Under the pieces are notes generated by a model that saw only the letters and a list, made by a program, of their open reading frames with translations, was not told where the DNA came from and did not search any database. The translations under genes and the position numbers were made by a program. Source: UBA8515 sp036170795 (GTDB lineage: Bacteria; Patescibacteriota; Minisyncoccia; Phycocordibacterales; UBA9973). From it: a stretch of DNA of 9,655 nucleotides. The stretch is from positions 1 through 9,655 of the forward strand of contig JAVHPX010000045.1 of the NCBI GenBank assembly GCA_036170795.1, in the 5' to 3' direction. Positions 1-7,724 of the stretch are shown here, piece after piece (position 1 is the stretch's first letter; each line of letters opens with the position of its first letter).

Positions 1-57
1 CTTTAATCACGCATGTTTTTAAAGGATTGTTTAGAGATTTATGTTTTTTTCTTTTCT

Positions 58-102
58 AGAATAATAAAACCCTCAAATACAATTTGAGGGTTTTATTATT
101 CT
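58..102 (-). terminator. Terminator hairpin overlapping the pilB stop codon
   Basis: A perfect 21-bp stem (58-78 with 82-102) closes a 3-nt loop. Read on the minus strand it has a GAGGG core followed by TTTTATTATTCT, which fits an intrinsic terminator. The pilB stop codon (96-98) lies inside the stem, so the 3' UTR is almost nil. The arms are A/T-rich on both outer sides, so it could also stop a plus-strand transcript entering from the left. Bases 1-57 show no gene. Confidence 0.85.
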
Positions 103-1796
103 TCGTAGAAATCAACAACACTACCAACTTCAGCATAAGAGGTGATACCTTTTAGAATTTTTACAATACCATCTTCTTTCATGTCTAGTGAGCCTTGATT
201 GGCGGCAACAGCTTTGATTTCACGTTCACTTGGGTTTTTGGTTATAATTTCTTCTATTTGTGCATCATTGTGTATTGCTTCAAAGATCCCCATTCGTCCT
301 TTGTAACCAGTATTGTTGCATTCTAAGCATCCAACCGCTTCATATATTTTAATTGGAATATTCATATCAACTCCATAATTATTAAAATCTTTATTATGAA
401 CTTTAGCATTTTCACTGATACTTTTAATAATGCGCATTTCTTCATTCGTTATAACTTCTTCTTTTTTACAATGCACACAAAGCTTACGGACAAGACGCTG
501 TGCGATTGAAAGAGAAAGTGCTGAGACAAGAATTTTAGGATTTACATCAAGATCAATAAGGCGAGGGATAACACCAGCAGCATTATTTGTATGAAGCGTT
601 GAGAAGACTAAGTGGCCAGTGAGCGCAGATTCGACTGCAATCTTAGCTGTCTCACTATCACGAATTTCTCCAACCATTATTACATCTGGATCTTGGCGAA
701 GCGCGGATCTTAAACCCTCAAGGAATGTATAGCCTTTTTCACTATCCGTTTGTGTCTGAGTAATGCCTGGTAAGTGATACTCGATAGGGTCTTCTATTGT
801 TATAATTTTAATTTCAGTTGAATATATTTTTTGTAAGAACGAGTAAAGAGTAGTTGTTTTACCTGAACCAGTTGGACCAGTAAGGAGTATCATACCGTTT
901 GGTTTACGAATTTCACGCATGAATATCTCAAAGAGTTTTGGTTCAATACCCATATCTTCAAGTTTTACTTGAATGGATTTTGGATTTAATATTCTCATCA
1001 CTATTGATTCACCATAAGCACCTGGTATAAGAGAGACACGAAGACTGATTTCATCTTTATCTAGGAATATACTAAAGCGTCCATCTTGAGCTATTGATTG
1101 AGCTGTAATTTTAAGACCAGAGAGAAGCTTGATACGTGAATTTATAAATTTATGTATAACAGGTGGTATTTCCATAACAGTATGCAGTATTCCATCTAAA
1201 CGAAAACGTAATCGTACGGTGTTTTCTTCTGGTTCAAAGTGAAGGTCAGAAGCATTAATAGCAATAGCTCCAGCTAGAGCAATTTCTAGTATATGTGAAG
1301 TAGTATGTGATTTATCTTTTTGTACTTCGACAATTGCATTTTTAATATCTTCAATATTTTTAATATTTTCCATTATTTTCTTTAGTGATTCACCAGAAAT
1401 ACCCATGGATCCAGTTTTTGACTCTGAAGCATATGATATTTCTTTGTATCGCTCCCATGCTTTTTGTAAACTTGCAAGTGATGCCATGTAGAAGTGAGGC
1501 GTATAGCCATGTTCTTGGTAGTATTGTGTTAGTCTTTCCAATCTATCTGGTTGTGGAGAGTGCACAGCAATGTGTACATCCTTACCAAGCAATTTAAATG
1601 GCGCGACTTGTTCTTCTTTTGCATCTTTTTCTAAGATAGTACGAAGAGCATCATTGTCGATCGGCATACCTGAGAGATTTACACCCGGAATACCATATTT
1701 TGATTGAGCAAGTACTTGTACTAGATCTTCTTCTTCTTGTTTGTGAAGATCAGATAGATTTCTTTCTTCTTTTTCATCATCGAATTGGATAGTCAT
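96..1796 (-). CDS. pilB: Type IV pilus assembly / type II secretion ATPase (PilB/GspE family)
   Basis: A 566-residue cytoplasmic hexameric ATPase that powers pilus extension (PilB) or pseudopilus assembly (GspE). Residues about 20-120 form a degenerate MshEN-like N-terminal domain with an acidic, charged start; about 160-290 is the N2 domain (ASDLHFEP at 182-189). The catalytic core is complete: Walker A GPTGSGKTT 307-315, Asp box ITIEDPIEY 332-340, Walker B DPDVIMVGEIRD 369-380 and His box TGHLVFSTLHT 393-403. A zinc-binding tetracysteine is present (C440/C443 and C490/C493), typical of PilB and GspE and absent from the PilT retraction ATPases. No SD is seen; a TATAAT box ends 8 nt before the ATG, which supports this start. 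No other pilus gene is visible, so PilB versus GspE rests on the lineage: type IV pili are common in this group. Divergent from the secreted-protein gene. Confidence 0.93.
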   Translation of the reverse strand: MTIQFDDEKEERNLSDLHKQEEEDLVQVLAQSKYGIPGVNLSGMPIDNDALRTILEKDAKEEQVAPFKLLGKDVHIAVHSPQPDRLERLTQYYQEHGYTPHFYMASLASLQKAWERYKEISYASESKTGSMGISGESLKKIMENIKNIEDIKNAIVEVQKDKSHTTSHILEIALAGAIAINASDLHFEPEENTVRLRFRLDGILHTVMEIPPVIHKFINSRIKLLSGLKITAQSIAQDGRFSIFLDKDEISLRVSLIPGAYGESIVMRILNPKSIQVKLEDMGIEPKLFEIFMREIRKPNGMILLTGPTGSGKTTTLYSFLQKIYSTEIKIITIEDPIEYHLPGITQTQTDSEKGYTFLEGLRSALRQDPDVIMVGEIRDSETAKIAVESALTGHLVFSTLHTNNAAGVIPRLIDLDVNPKILVSALSLSIAQRLVRKLCVHCKKEEVITNEEMRIIKSISENAKVHNKDFNNYGVDMNIPIKIYEAVGCLECNNTGYKGRMGIFEAIHNDAQIEEIITKNPSEREIKAVAANQGSLDMKEDGIVKILKGITSYAEVGSVVDFYEE

Positions 1797-1804
1797 ATCA
1801 GTTT

Positions 1805-1810
1805 ATTATA
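1805..1810 (-). promoter_or_regulatory. -10 box of pilB promoter
   Basis: The minus strand reads TATAAT, a perfect -10 hexamer, 8 nt before the pilB ATG. No good -35 hexamer lies 16-18 bp upstream (GAGCTA at 1828-1833 is poor). A start site about 7 nt downstream would leave a leader of only about one base, so the message is probably leaderless. Confidence 0.5.
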
Positions 1811-1834
1811 ACTTATAGAGCAATCTATAGCTCC

Positions 1835-1863
1835 TTGACATTTATACCAAGTTATGCTAACAT
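1835..1863 (+). promoter_or_regulatory. Sigma-70-type promoter for the secreted-protein gene
   Basis: A perfect TTGACA -35 (1835-1840), a 17-bp spacer and TAACAT -10 (1858-1863, 4 of 6) preceded by the extended -10 element TGC (1855-1857). The expected start is near 1870, giving a leader of about 100 nt before the ATG at 1972. This long leader contrasts with the near-leaderless genes elsewhere in the window and contains a strong hairpin. Confidence 0.65.
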
Positions 1864-1887
1864 ATGGACAAATGGGTTTTCTCTGAA

Positions 1888-1950
1888 TTGAAGATTGTTT
1901 ATATGTGTTTTTCTTAATTCCTAAGGAATATATATATAAACAATTTTCAA
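1888..1950 (+). promoter_or_regulatory. Long structured hairpin in the 5' UTR
   Basis: 1888-1904 pairs with 1934-1950 over 17 bp with one G-U. The 29-nt loop contains a second small hairpin, ATTCC-TAA-GGAAT (1917-1929). It lies between the promoter start (about 1870) and the ATG at 1972. There is no T-tract, so it is not a normal terminator. An mRNA-stabilising stem or a translational control element is possible; no known riboswitch class was recognised. Confidence 0.5.
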
Positions 1951-1971
1951 AAACAATTAAAAACTCATAAT

Positions 1972-3014
1972 ATGAAAAAGTTATTTAAAATTTTGATTGT
2001 AACCCTTTTTATGGGTCAATCAATACAAGCACAAAAAGGCGAACCCATTCGCCCTTATAAAGAAGGAAGTTATCCTGTCTCTGAAGTTAAAACGTTAGCG
2101 TTCGCTACAGATTTGATTTCTCCATGGTGGAGACAGAATTTAGTTATGTTAGTTAACAATGGTTTGGTTGCGAAGGGTAAAACTCTTCGTGTAGATGAAA
2201 CAAACATCTATTGGATATTGGACCATACTTCTTATCAACACAGAAAGTATGGGCGGTATACAAATAGTCATTTGTTAAATAAAATTCCAGGGTGGTACGT
2301 AGATGCTGATGGCTGGGAAGGTGTGGTTGCAGTATTTGATTATGATGGAGTAAGTGTAGATTTGTTCAAAGGGATGTGTACCAACTTGGTAAATATTCCA
2401 CTGACACCTTCACAAGGCACTCCGACTTCAACTACTATAGCAACNNNNNNNNNNNNNNNNNNNNNNNNNNNNNNNNNNNNNNNNNNNNNNNNNNNNNNNN
2501 NNNNNNNNNNNNNNNNNNNNNNNNNNNNNNNNNNNNNNNNNNNNTAAATATTCCACTGACACCTTCACAAGGCACTCCGACTTCAACTACTATAGCAACT
2601 ACAAGTACCGGCCAACCCATTACTATCAATAACTACAATATTATTAAGGGTAGTGGCAACAGTGATGTTGCTATAAATGGTGGGGAAAAGGAAAAAGAAA
2701 CCGAGGTGGTAAGTTATCACCCTGTGGAGTATTCAAATGGGAATGGTAATATGATGGTTCCGTATTCTAGTGGTCCAAGAATTAGTTTTGGATTACAAAT
2801 AAGCCATCGGGACCAACAGTATCAACCACAGTACCAGTGGCCTCAGTATAGGCCTCCTTACAGGCCGTATTATCATTATCCTCAACAGCCGCCGCCCCAT
2901 GGTTACATGGGAGGTGGTCGTCCATCTTCAACTGTTTCAAACCATGGGAACATGGGTGGTGGAGGTAATTCTCAAAGTAATTACGGCAACCAGGGAGGCG
3001 GCCGTGCTAATTAG
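1972..3014 (+). CDS. Secreted protein of unknown family with Q/P/Y- and G/N-rich tail, split by an assembly gap
   Basis: I do not recognise the family. As printed, the frame breaks across 100 Ns, but the 55 bp on each side of the gap are identical (2390-2444, 2545-2599). Removing one copy plus the Ns (155 bp) gives 888 bp, a single open frame of 295 codons from ATG 1972 to TAG 3012-3014. Residues 1-20 form a signal peptide (MKKLFKILIV..., cleavage likely after SIQA), so the protein is exported. Residues 30-140 look like a folded domain rich in Trp and Tyr (PWWRQNL at 51, YWILDHTSY at 80, GWYVDADGWEG at 107, one Cys at 136). A Thr-rich linker follows (about 150-165), then a polar region, a Q/P/Y-rich stretch (229-257) and a G/N/S-rich tail (258-295). 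The tail is more GC-rich than neighbouring genes. No SD is seen. It has its own promoter and terminator, so it is monocistronic. Confidence 0.75.
2390..2599 (+). repeat. 55-bp direct repeat flanking the gap (probable assembly artefact)
   Basis: 2390-2444 and 2545-2599 are identical over 55 bp, and the match ends exactly at the N run. Collapsing the two restores the reading frame of the surrounding gene. A k-mer-length overlap explains this better than a biological repeat, although a true local repeat that broke the assembly cannot be excluded. Confidence 0.85.
2445..2544. other. Assembly gap of exactly 100 Ns
   Basis: One hundred consecutive Ns, the usual scaffolder placeholder for an unknown distance. 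Identical 55-bp ends on both sides indicate that two contigs overlapping by one k-mer were not merged. The true gap is most likely zero or negative. Confidence 0.95.
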
Positions 3015-3031
3015 TTCTTTTTTAATTGGAT

Positions 3032-3078
3032 GTAAGTAGAGGGTAGGATTTCTATCTATAACCCTCTCTTACTTTTTT
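3032..3078 (+). terminator. Intrinsic terminator after the secreted-protein gene
   Basis: The left arm 3032-3044 pairs with 3061-3072 (GTAAG plus AGAGGGT against ACCCTCTCTTAC, one bulged T at 3037). A run of six Ts (3073-3078) follows directly. It begins 17 nt after the TAG stop at 3012-3014. Confidence 0.85.
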
Positions 3079-3100
3079 AAGTCTTGAACGTGTCGAAACG

Positions 3101-3139
3101 TTGAAGGTTTAAAATTGTAAGTTTAAATAGTGAATTAAT
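3101..3139 (+). promoter_or_regulatory. Tentative promoter for the repeat surface protein
   Basis: Two overlapping possibilities exist. TTGAAG (3101-3106), a 16-bp spacer and TTAAAT (3123-3128) would give a short leader. Alternatively TGA-ATTAAT (3131-3139) is an extended -10 only 6 nt before ATG 3146. Each hexamer matches the consensus at 4 of 6. The region is very AT-rich, so chance matches are likely. Confidence 0.25.
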
Positions 3140-3145
3140 AGTAAT

Positions 3146-5227
3146 ATGAAAAATTTTATGAAAAAAATAATAGTCGGATTCTTTGCATTTGTGCTTCTTT
3201 TTGTTGGACACAGTGCGTTCGCTTCAAATGTGTTCAATGGTCAGTCAGGGGATTGTTCTCCTACTATCGGTATAGGTAACTATACAACAGGCAACATTCC
3301 ACGTGATGGATATGGATGTTGGACTTCGAGTTCTATCTCGGCAAGTTCTGGTGACACTATCAATGTCGGAATGTATTATCATAATAATACAGATAGTACT
3401 CTTTCAAATGTACGTGCAGTTGTAAGTAGATCTTCATCTGGACCAGCAAGTTCATATTCTTTCACAGGAAGTATGTCTTCTGATCAAGGAAATCAGACAT
3501 TTGGTACAGTGACTTTGAATCTTTCAAGTTCACAGACACTTACTTATAGTTCTACACACCTTATGAAAGGAAAGTCTGCAGTCCTATCTGATACTGATAC
3601 CGCAGTATATACAAATGAAGGTGGTATTGATGTCGGAAGTGTTCCTCCAGGATGGGATGATTATGGAACAATTATTTTTGTCTATAAAGTAGGGTCAACT
3701 AATCAGCAAACTTGTCAAGACTCTACTGCGACAAATTATGGCGGATCACTTCCATGTAATTATCCACAAGTTAACAACTGTACAATTTCAAACTTCACTG
3801 CGAATGGTTCAAACTCAACTACAATTACTTCAGGTAATGCTGTAAACCTTGTATGGAATACAAATAACTGTACTTCAGTAAATGTATCAGGTCCAAATGG
3901 TTACTACAATTCAAGTCTTTCTAATAGTGCAACTGTATATCCAACCTCATCAGGTAATTATACTCTCAATGCTTATGGTCAGACTGGTGGTACACAGACT
4001 CGAACAGTTTATGTAAATGTAAATGATATTCAATACAACAACTGTACAATTTCAAACTTCACTGCGAATGGTTCAAACTCAACTACAATTACTTCAGGTA
4101 ATGCTGTAAACCTTGTATGGAATACAAATAACTGTACTTCAGTAAATGTATCAGGTCCAAATGGTTACTACAATTCAAGTCTTTCTAATAGTGCAACTGT
4201 ATATCCAACCTCATCAGGTAATTATACTCTCAATGCTTATGGTCAGACTGGTGGTACACAGACTCGAACAGTTTATGTAAATGTAAATTCTCCATATATT
4301 GTTCCTGATGTACCACCTGTTTATGTTAACGATTGTGCTGTTACTACTGTTGCTACAAATGTTGGTCAAAATTCAGCTATTCTTAATGGTCTGATTACTC
4401 GTTCAAATGGAGCTTCATACTTTGAGTATGGTACATCAGTGAACTTAGGTTCACGTACATCATCTCGTGTAGGAAGTGGATCATACAATGAAGTTATTAG
4501 TGGTCTTTTACCAAACACTATTTATTATTTCCGTTTTGTTTCACAATGTGGTAATGGTTTATCTTATGGTAAAATAGAAATTTTTCGTACTCAAGTAACT
4601 ATAACAAATACACAAATAATACGACAAATTGTCACACAAGGTACGACTGTTGTAGGTACCCAATCTCCAATCATGCTTAAGATTGAAAATCGTTATCAAT
4701 CAATTGGTGTTGGTGATAATATAGATTACACTGTTATGTACAAGAATATAGGTAAGTCACTTCTAACTCATCCTGTTCTCCAAGTAATAGTTCCACAAGG
4801 TATCATACTTACAAATTCCTCATCTGGTACTTATTCAAACGAAACTAATACTCTTACAGTACAGCTTGAAGATTTAAAACCAGGTCAAGAAGGTGTTGTC
4901 TATTTACAAGCTCGTGTTGATACATTGCCATCAAATACTGCACAAATAGTGACTACGGCAATTCTTGTCTATACAAATCCAAATGGTGCGCAAGAAAATG
5001 CAATTGCCTATGTGCTTAACAACCCGAAAAATCTTGTTGTTAATAATCTCGGTGCATCCGCTTTCTGGTCAGGATTCTTTAGTATAGGTCTTATAGGATG
5101 GTTATTAATAATTATTTTAATCCTTCTTATAATTCTTATCAGTCGCAGATATTATGGCAATAAGTCTGTTGTTCATACAACAACTCCTTTAGGGGATAGT
5201 CATACTACCACAACAACTAATTACTAA
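3146..5227 (+). CDS. Membrane-anchored multidomain surface protein with tandem Ig-like repeats
   Basis: A 693-residue cell-surface protein, probably an adhesin or envelope component. A signal peptide spans 1-26 (...FVGHSAFA). Residues 27-185 form an N-terminal beta-rich domain of a kind frequent in CPR surface proteins (C37, C58, MYYHNNT at 76-82). A CQDSTATNYGGSLPC motif spans 190-204. Two identical 84-residue Ig-like units (210-293, 298-381) each carry two cysteines (C212/C242, C300/C330) that could form a disulfide. Residues 394-482 resemble a fibronectin type III fold and about 508-625 a DUF11-like domain (VGDNIDYTVMYKNIG at 522). One hydrophobic helix (641-666) followed by SRRYYGNK and a Thr-rich tail anchors the C terminus, with no LPXTG sortase motif. 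An in-frame ATG at 3158 is an alternative start; both keep the signal peptide. Monocistronic between two terminators. Domain names are judged by eye. Confidence 0.88.
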   Translation: MKNFMKKIIVGFFAFVLLFVGHSAFASNVFNGQSGDCSPTIGIGNYTTGNIPRDGYGCWTSSSISASSGDTINVGMYYHNNTDSTLSNVRAVVSRSSSGPASSYSFTGSMSSDQGNQTFGTVTLNLSSSQTLTYSSTHLMKGKSAVLSDTDTAVYTNEGGIDVGSVPPGWDDYGTIIFVYKVGSTNQQTCQDSTATNYGGSLPCNYPQVNNCTISNFTANGSNSTTITSGNAVNLVWNTNNCTSVNVSGPNGYYNSSLSNSATVYPTSSGNYTLNAYGQTGGTQTRTVYVNVNDIQYNNCTISNFTANGSNSTTITSGNAVNLVWNTNNCTSVNVSGPNGYYNSSLSNSATVYPTSSGNYTLNAYGQTGGTQTRTVYVNVNSPYIVPDVPPVYVNDCAVTTVATNVGQNSAILNGLITRSNGASYFEYGTSVNLGSRTSSRVGSGSYNEVISGLLPNTIYYFRFVSQCGNGLSYGKIEIFRTQVTITNTQIIRQIVTQGTTVVGTQSPIMLKIENRYQSIGVGDNIDYTVMYKNIGKSLLTHPVLQVIVPQGIILTNSSSGTYSNETNTLTVQLEDLKPGQEGVVYLQARVDTLPSNTAQIVTTAILVYTNPNGAQENAIAYVLNNPKNLVVNNLGASAFWSGFFSIGLIGWLLIIILILLIILISRRYYGNKSVVHTTTPLGDSHTTTTTNY
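3773..4024 (+). repeat. Tandem repeat unit 1 (252 bp, encodes 84 residues)
   Basis: Identical base for base to 4037-4288. The period is 264 bp (88 codons) because a 12-bp linker separates the units. It encodes one Ig-like module starting NNCTISNF and ending TVYVNVN. Confidence 0.97.
4037..4288 (+). repeat. Tandem repeat unit 2 (identical to unit 1)
   Basis: All 252 bp match unit 1, including synonymous positions, which means very recent duplication or ongoing gene conversion. Units this long and identical are also prone to collapse in short-read assembly, so the real copy number may be higher than two. Confidence 0.97.
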
Positions 5228-5231
5228 TTAG

Positions 5232-5270
5232 ACAAAATACCCCAGAGCTTTAAGCCCTGGGGTATTTTGT
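5232..5270 (+). terminator. Intrinsic terminator after the surface protein gene
   Basis: A 14-bp stem (5232-5245 with 5257-5270) with ACCCCAG against CTGGGGT at its core, ending in TATTTTGT. It starts 4 nt after the stop. The mirrored A- and T-rich ends make it potentially bidirectional. Confidence 0.9.
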
Positions 5271-5278
5271 AATTGAAA

Positions 5279-5287
5279 TGCTATACT
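5279..5287 (+). promoter_or_regulatory. Extended -10 promoter of polA
   Basis: TGC-TATACT is an extended -10 element (TATACT 5282-5287, 5 of 6). The ATG at 5295 comes 7 nt after it, where transcription would begin, so the mRNA should be leaderless. The -35 position falls inside the preceding terminator and has no good hexamer, as expected for an extended -10 promoter. Confidence 0.6.
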
Positions 5288-5294
5288 AATTTGT

Positions 5295-7688
5295 ATGGTT
5301 AAAGATATAAATAAAAGACTTGTTTTACTTGATACACACGCAATTATTCACCGTGCTTATCATGCTTTGCCTGAATTTATGAATTCAAAGGGTGAACCTA
5401 CTGGAGCTATTTATGGTCTTGCTACTATACTTTTTAAGATTATTACTGAACTTAAACCTGACTATATTGTGGCATGTTACGATTTACCCAAGAAGACTTT
5501 CCGCCACGTTGCTTATGATAATTACAAAGCAGGTAGAGCAAAGACCGATGATGCCCTTGTAGTTCAGCTTATACGATCTCGTGAATTTTTTACAGCACTT
5601 TCTATTCCAATGTATGAATGTGAAGGATTTGAAGCTGATGATTTATTAGGTACTATTACTGAACAAATATCCATACCTGGTATGGATATTATCATTGCTT
5701 CAGGTGACATGGATACACTTCAGCTTGTTGATGATGATCGTGTACGAGTCTATACTCTTAAAAAAGGAATTAATGATACTATTTTATATAACGAGAAAGA
5801 TGTAATTAAAAGATTTGGTTTTGAACCGAAATATCTACCAGATTATAAGGGTTTACGTGGTGACCCATCTGATAATATTATCGGGATTAAAGGTATTGGA
5901 GAAAAAACAGCAACAATTCTCATCTGTGAGTATGGAACAATTGAAAAGATGTATATAGCTTTAAAGAAAAGCCCTGATAAGATTCGTACACTAGGAATAA
6001 CCAAAAGAGTTTTTAATCTCTTGAAAGATGGAGAAGAAGAAGCACTTTTTTCTAAAACATTAGCGACTATTCGTCGTGATGCCCCAATTGTATTTAAATT
6101 ACCGGATAATGTTTGGAAAGAAAAAGTAGCGAAAGAAAGTGTTGCTCAATTTTTTCGAACGATGGAATTTAAAAGTTTGCAAAATAGATTTTTATCTGTA
6201 GTTAATGGAGAGGATGTAGCTCTATCTAAAAAAGAAAAAATAGAAGAAGAAATAAAAGAAAAAAATTATGGAGAAGTTGATCAAGAAAAAATAGCTAAAG
6301 CAAAAATTGCTTTCTGGTTGCTTGATTCAGAACAGACTGATCCTAGCCTTGACGATGTTGTTAATTATAAAGATAGTGATTCTTTAGATCAAGCGTTCTC
6401 TAAGTTAGAAGCCGATATAGCGAGAGAGAATTTAGGATATGTCTATAAAGAAATTGAAGTCCCATTGATATCAATTATTACAGAAATGGAAAAAGTAGGT
6501 ATTATGGTTGATATAAATTACTTTAAAAAACTTTCCAAAGAGTATCATATTGATTTAACTAAAATAGAGAAAAACATATGGAATCAAGTCGGAAGAGAAT
6601 TTAATATAAATTCACCCAAACAGTTGGGTGAAGTTCTTTTTGATGAACTTGGTCTTTCAGTGAAAGGAATGAAAAAAAGTGCTGGTGGTGCTCGTTCTAC
6701 TCGTGAGAGTGAATTAGAGAAACTTCGTGATTTGCATCCTGTTATTTCAGAAATTTTAAAATATCGTGAATTACAGAAATTACTTTCTACATATATAGAT
6801 ACAATACCAGAATATGTAGGGAGTGATTGGCGTCTTCATGCTCACTTTATACAAACAGGAACTACTACCGGGAGATTTTCTGCAAGTAATCCAAATTTAC
6901 AAAATATTCCTATTAAGACAGAAAAAGGTAAAAATATTCGTAATGCTTTTATTGCAGAATCTGGATACGTACTTGCTTCTTTCGATTACTCTCAGATCGA
7001 GCTTCGTGTCGCGGCGCTTCTATCACAAGACCCATATTTTATTCAAGTATTTAGAGATGGTAAAGATATTCATACGGCAGTTGCAATGAAAGTTTTTAAG
7101 GTTAAAGAAAGTGAAGTTACCCACGATATGCGTCGTCGTGCGAAGGTAATTAATTTTGGCATACTCTATGGTATGGGTGTAAATGCTCTTCGTGCGAATT
7201 TAGGTACTGATAGAAAAGAAGCACAAATTTTTTATGATAATTACTTTGCTCAATTTCCTACAATTGCTAATTATTTAGAGAGTATTAAGAATTTTGCTAA
7301 AGACAATGGTTATACTCAGACACTTTTTGGACGTAAAAGATATTTTCCAGGAATTAATTCGCCTTTATCTTTTATAAAAGCTATGAATGAGCGTATGGCT
7401 ACTAATGCACCAATTCAAGGAACAGCAACAGCTGATATTATTAAAATTGGGATGAATAAAGTGCATCTTGAATTAAAAAAAGCTAAAATTTTAGATAAGG
7501 TTAGATTGGTTCTGCAAGTACACGATGAATTGATATATGAAATCAAGAAAGATGTATTAGAATCTGCTATGAAAATAATTGAATCTGCTATGAAAAATGT
7601 CATACCAGTTCAATTTTTAGAGAATATAAAACCCGTACCTTTTGAAGTATCATCATCTTTTGGATCTAATTGGGGTGATTTAAAATAG
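5295..7688 (+). CDS. polA: DNA polymerase I without a 3'-5' proofreading domain
   Basis: A 797-residue family A polymerase for Okazaki fragment processing and repair synthesis. Residues 1-300 are the 5' nuclease: D13, D63, EADDL 113-117, SGDMD 136-140, GDPSDN 189-194 and the helix-hairpin-helix GIKGIGEKT 197-205. About 305-380 is a short charged linker with only a remnant (KIAFWLLD 337-344) of the 3'-5' exonuclease fold and no catalytic DxE motif, so no proofreading is expected. The polymerase spans about 381-797: TGRFSASNPNLQNIP 525-539, motif A DYSQIEL 564-570, O helix RRRAKVINFGILYG 613-626 and motif C VHDEL 742-746 (D744). Phe at 621 is in the position that disfavours dideoxynucleotides. 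Shorter than E. coli Pol I (928) and Taq (832). PIQGTATADII (706-716) has one residue more than the usual PIQGTAADII. The start follows an extended -10 by 7 nt with no SD. Probably first of a polA-methyltransferase-holA cluster. Confidence 0.97.
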   Translation: MVKDINKRLVLLDTHAIIHRAYHALPEFMNSKGEPTGAIYGLATILFKIITELKPDYIVACYDLPKKTFRHVAYDNYKAGRAKTDDALVVQLIRSREFFTALSIPMYECEGFEADDLLGTITEQISIPGMDIIIASGDMDTLQLVDDDRVRVYTLKKGINDTILYNEKDVIKRFGFEPKYLPDYKGLRGDPSDNIIGIKGIGEKTATILICEYGTIEKMYIALKKSPDKIRTLGITKRVFNLLKDGEEEALFSKTLATIRRDAPIVFKLPDNVWKEKVAKESVAQFFRTMEFKSLQNRFLSVVNGEDVALSKKEKIEEEIKEKNYGEVDQEKIAKAKIAFWLLDSEQTDPSLDDVVNYKDSDSLDQAFSKLEADIARENLGYVYKEIEVPLISIITEMEKVGIMVDINYFKKLSKEYHIDLTKIEKNIWNQVGREFNINSPKQLGEVLFDELGLSVKGMKKSAGGARSTRESELEKLRDLHPVISEILKYRELQKLLSTYIDTIPEYVGSDWRLHAHFIQTGTTTGRFSASNPNLQNIPIKTEKGKNIRNAFIAESGYVLASFDYSQIELRVAALLSQDPYFIQVFRDGKDIHTAVAMKVFKVKESEVTHDMRRRAKVINFGILYGMGVNALRANLGTDRKEAQIFYDNYFAQFPTIANYLESIKNFAKDNGYTQTLFGRKRYFPGINSPLSFIKAMNERMATNAPIQGTATADIIKIGMNKVHLELKKAKILDKVRLVLQVHDELIYEIKKDVLESAMKIIESAMKNVIPVQFLENIKPVPFEVSSSFGSNWGDLK

Positions 7689-7699
7689 TAGCGAAAATT

Positions 7700-7720
7700 T
7701 ATATCGGGTGGTACGATATA
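7700..7720 (+). promoter_or_regulatory. Extended -10 promoter inside an inverted repeat, before the methyltransferase gene
   Basis: TGG-TACGAT (7709-7717) is an extended -10 ending 7 nt before ATG 7725, the same spacing as at polA. It sits within a 7-bp inverted repeat, TATATCG (7700-7706) and CGATATA (7714-7720), which could be a small hairpin or operator. GGTGG (7707-7711) is 13 nt from the ATG, rather far for an SD. The intergenic space after polA is only 36 bp, so read-through is also likely. Confidence 0.4.
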
Positions 7721-7724
7721 CAAT

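Noticed and set aside
1864..1917. A 17-codon frame (MDKWVFSELKIV...) upstream of the secreted-protein gene.
   Set aside because: Its ATG comes directly after the -10 box and before the predicted start site, so it should not be in the transcript. Its stop lies within the 5'-UTR hairpin loop.
2376..3014. A separate second gene starting at ATG 2376, after a first gene ending near the gap.
   Set aside because: This frame only exists across the Ns; collapsing the 55-bp repeat gives one continuous protein from 1972.
5232..5270. Transposon terminal inverted repeats or other mobile element ends at the strong palindromes.
   Set aside because: These palindromes sit exactly after stop codons and behave as terminators; no transposase or target duplication is present.
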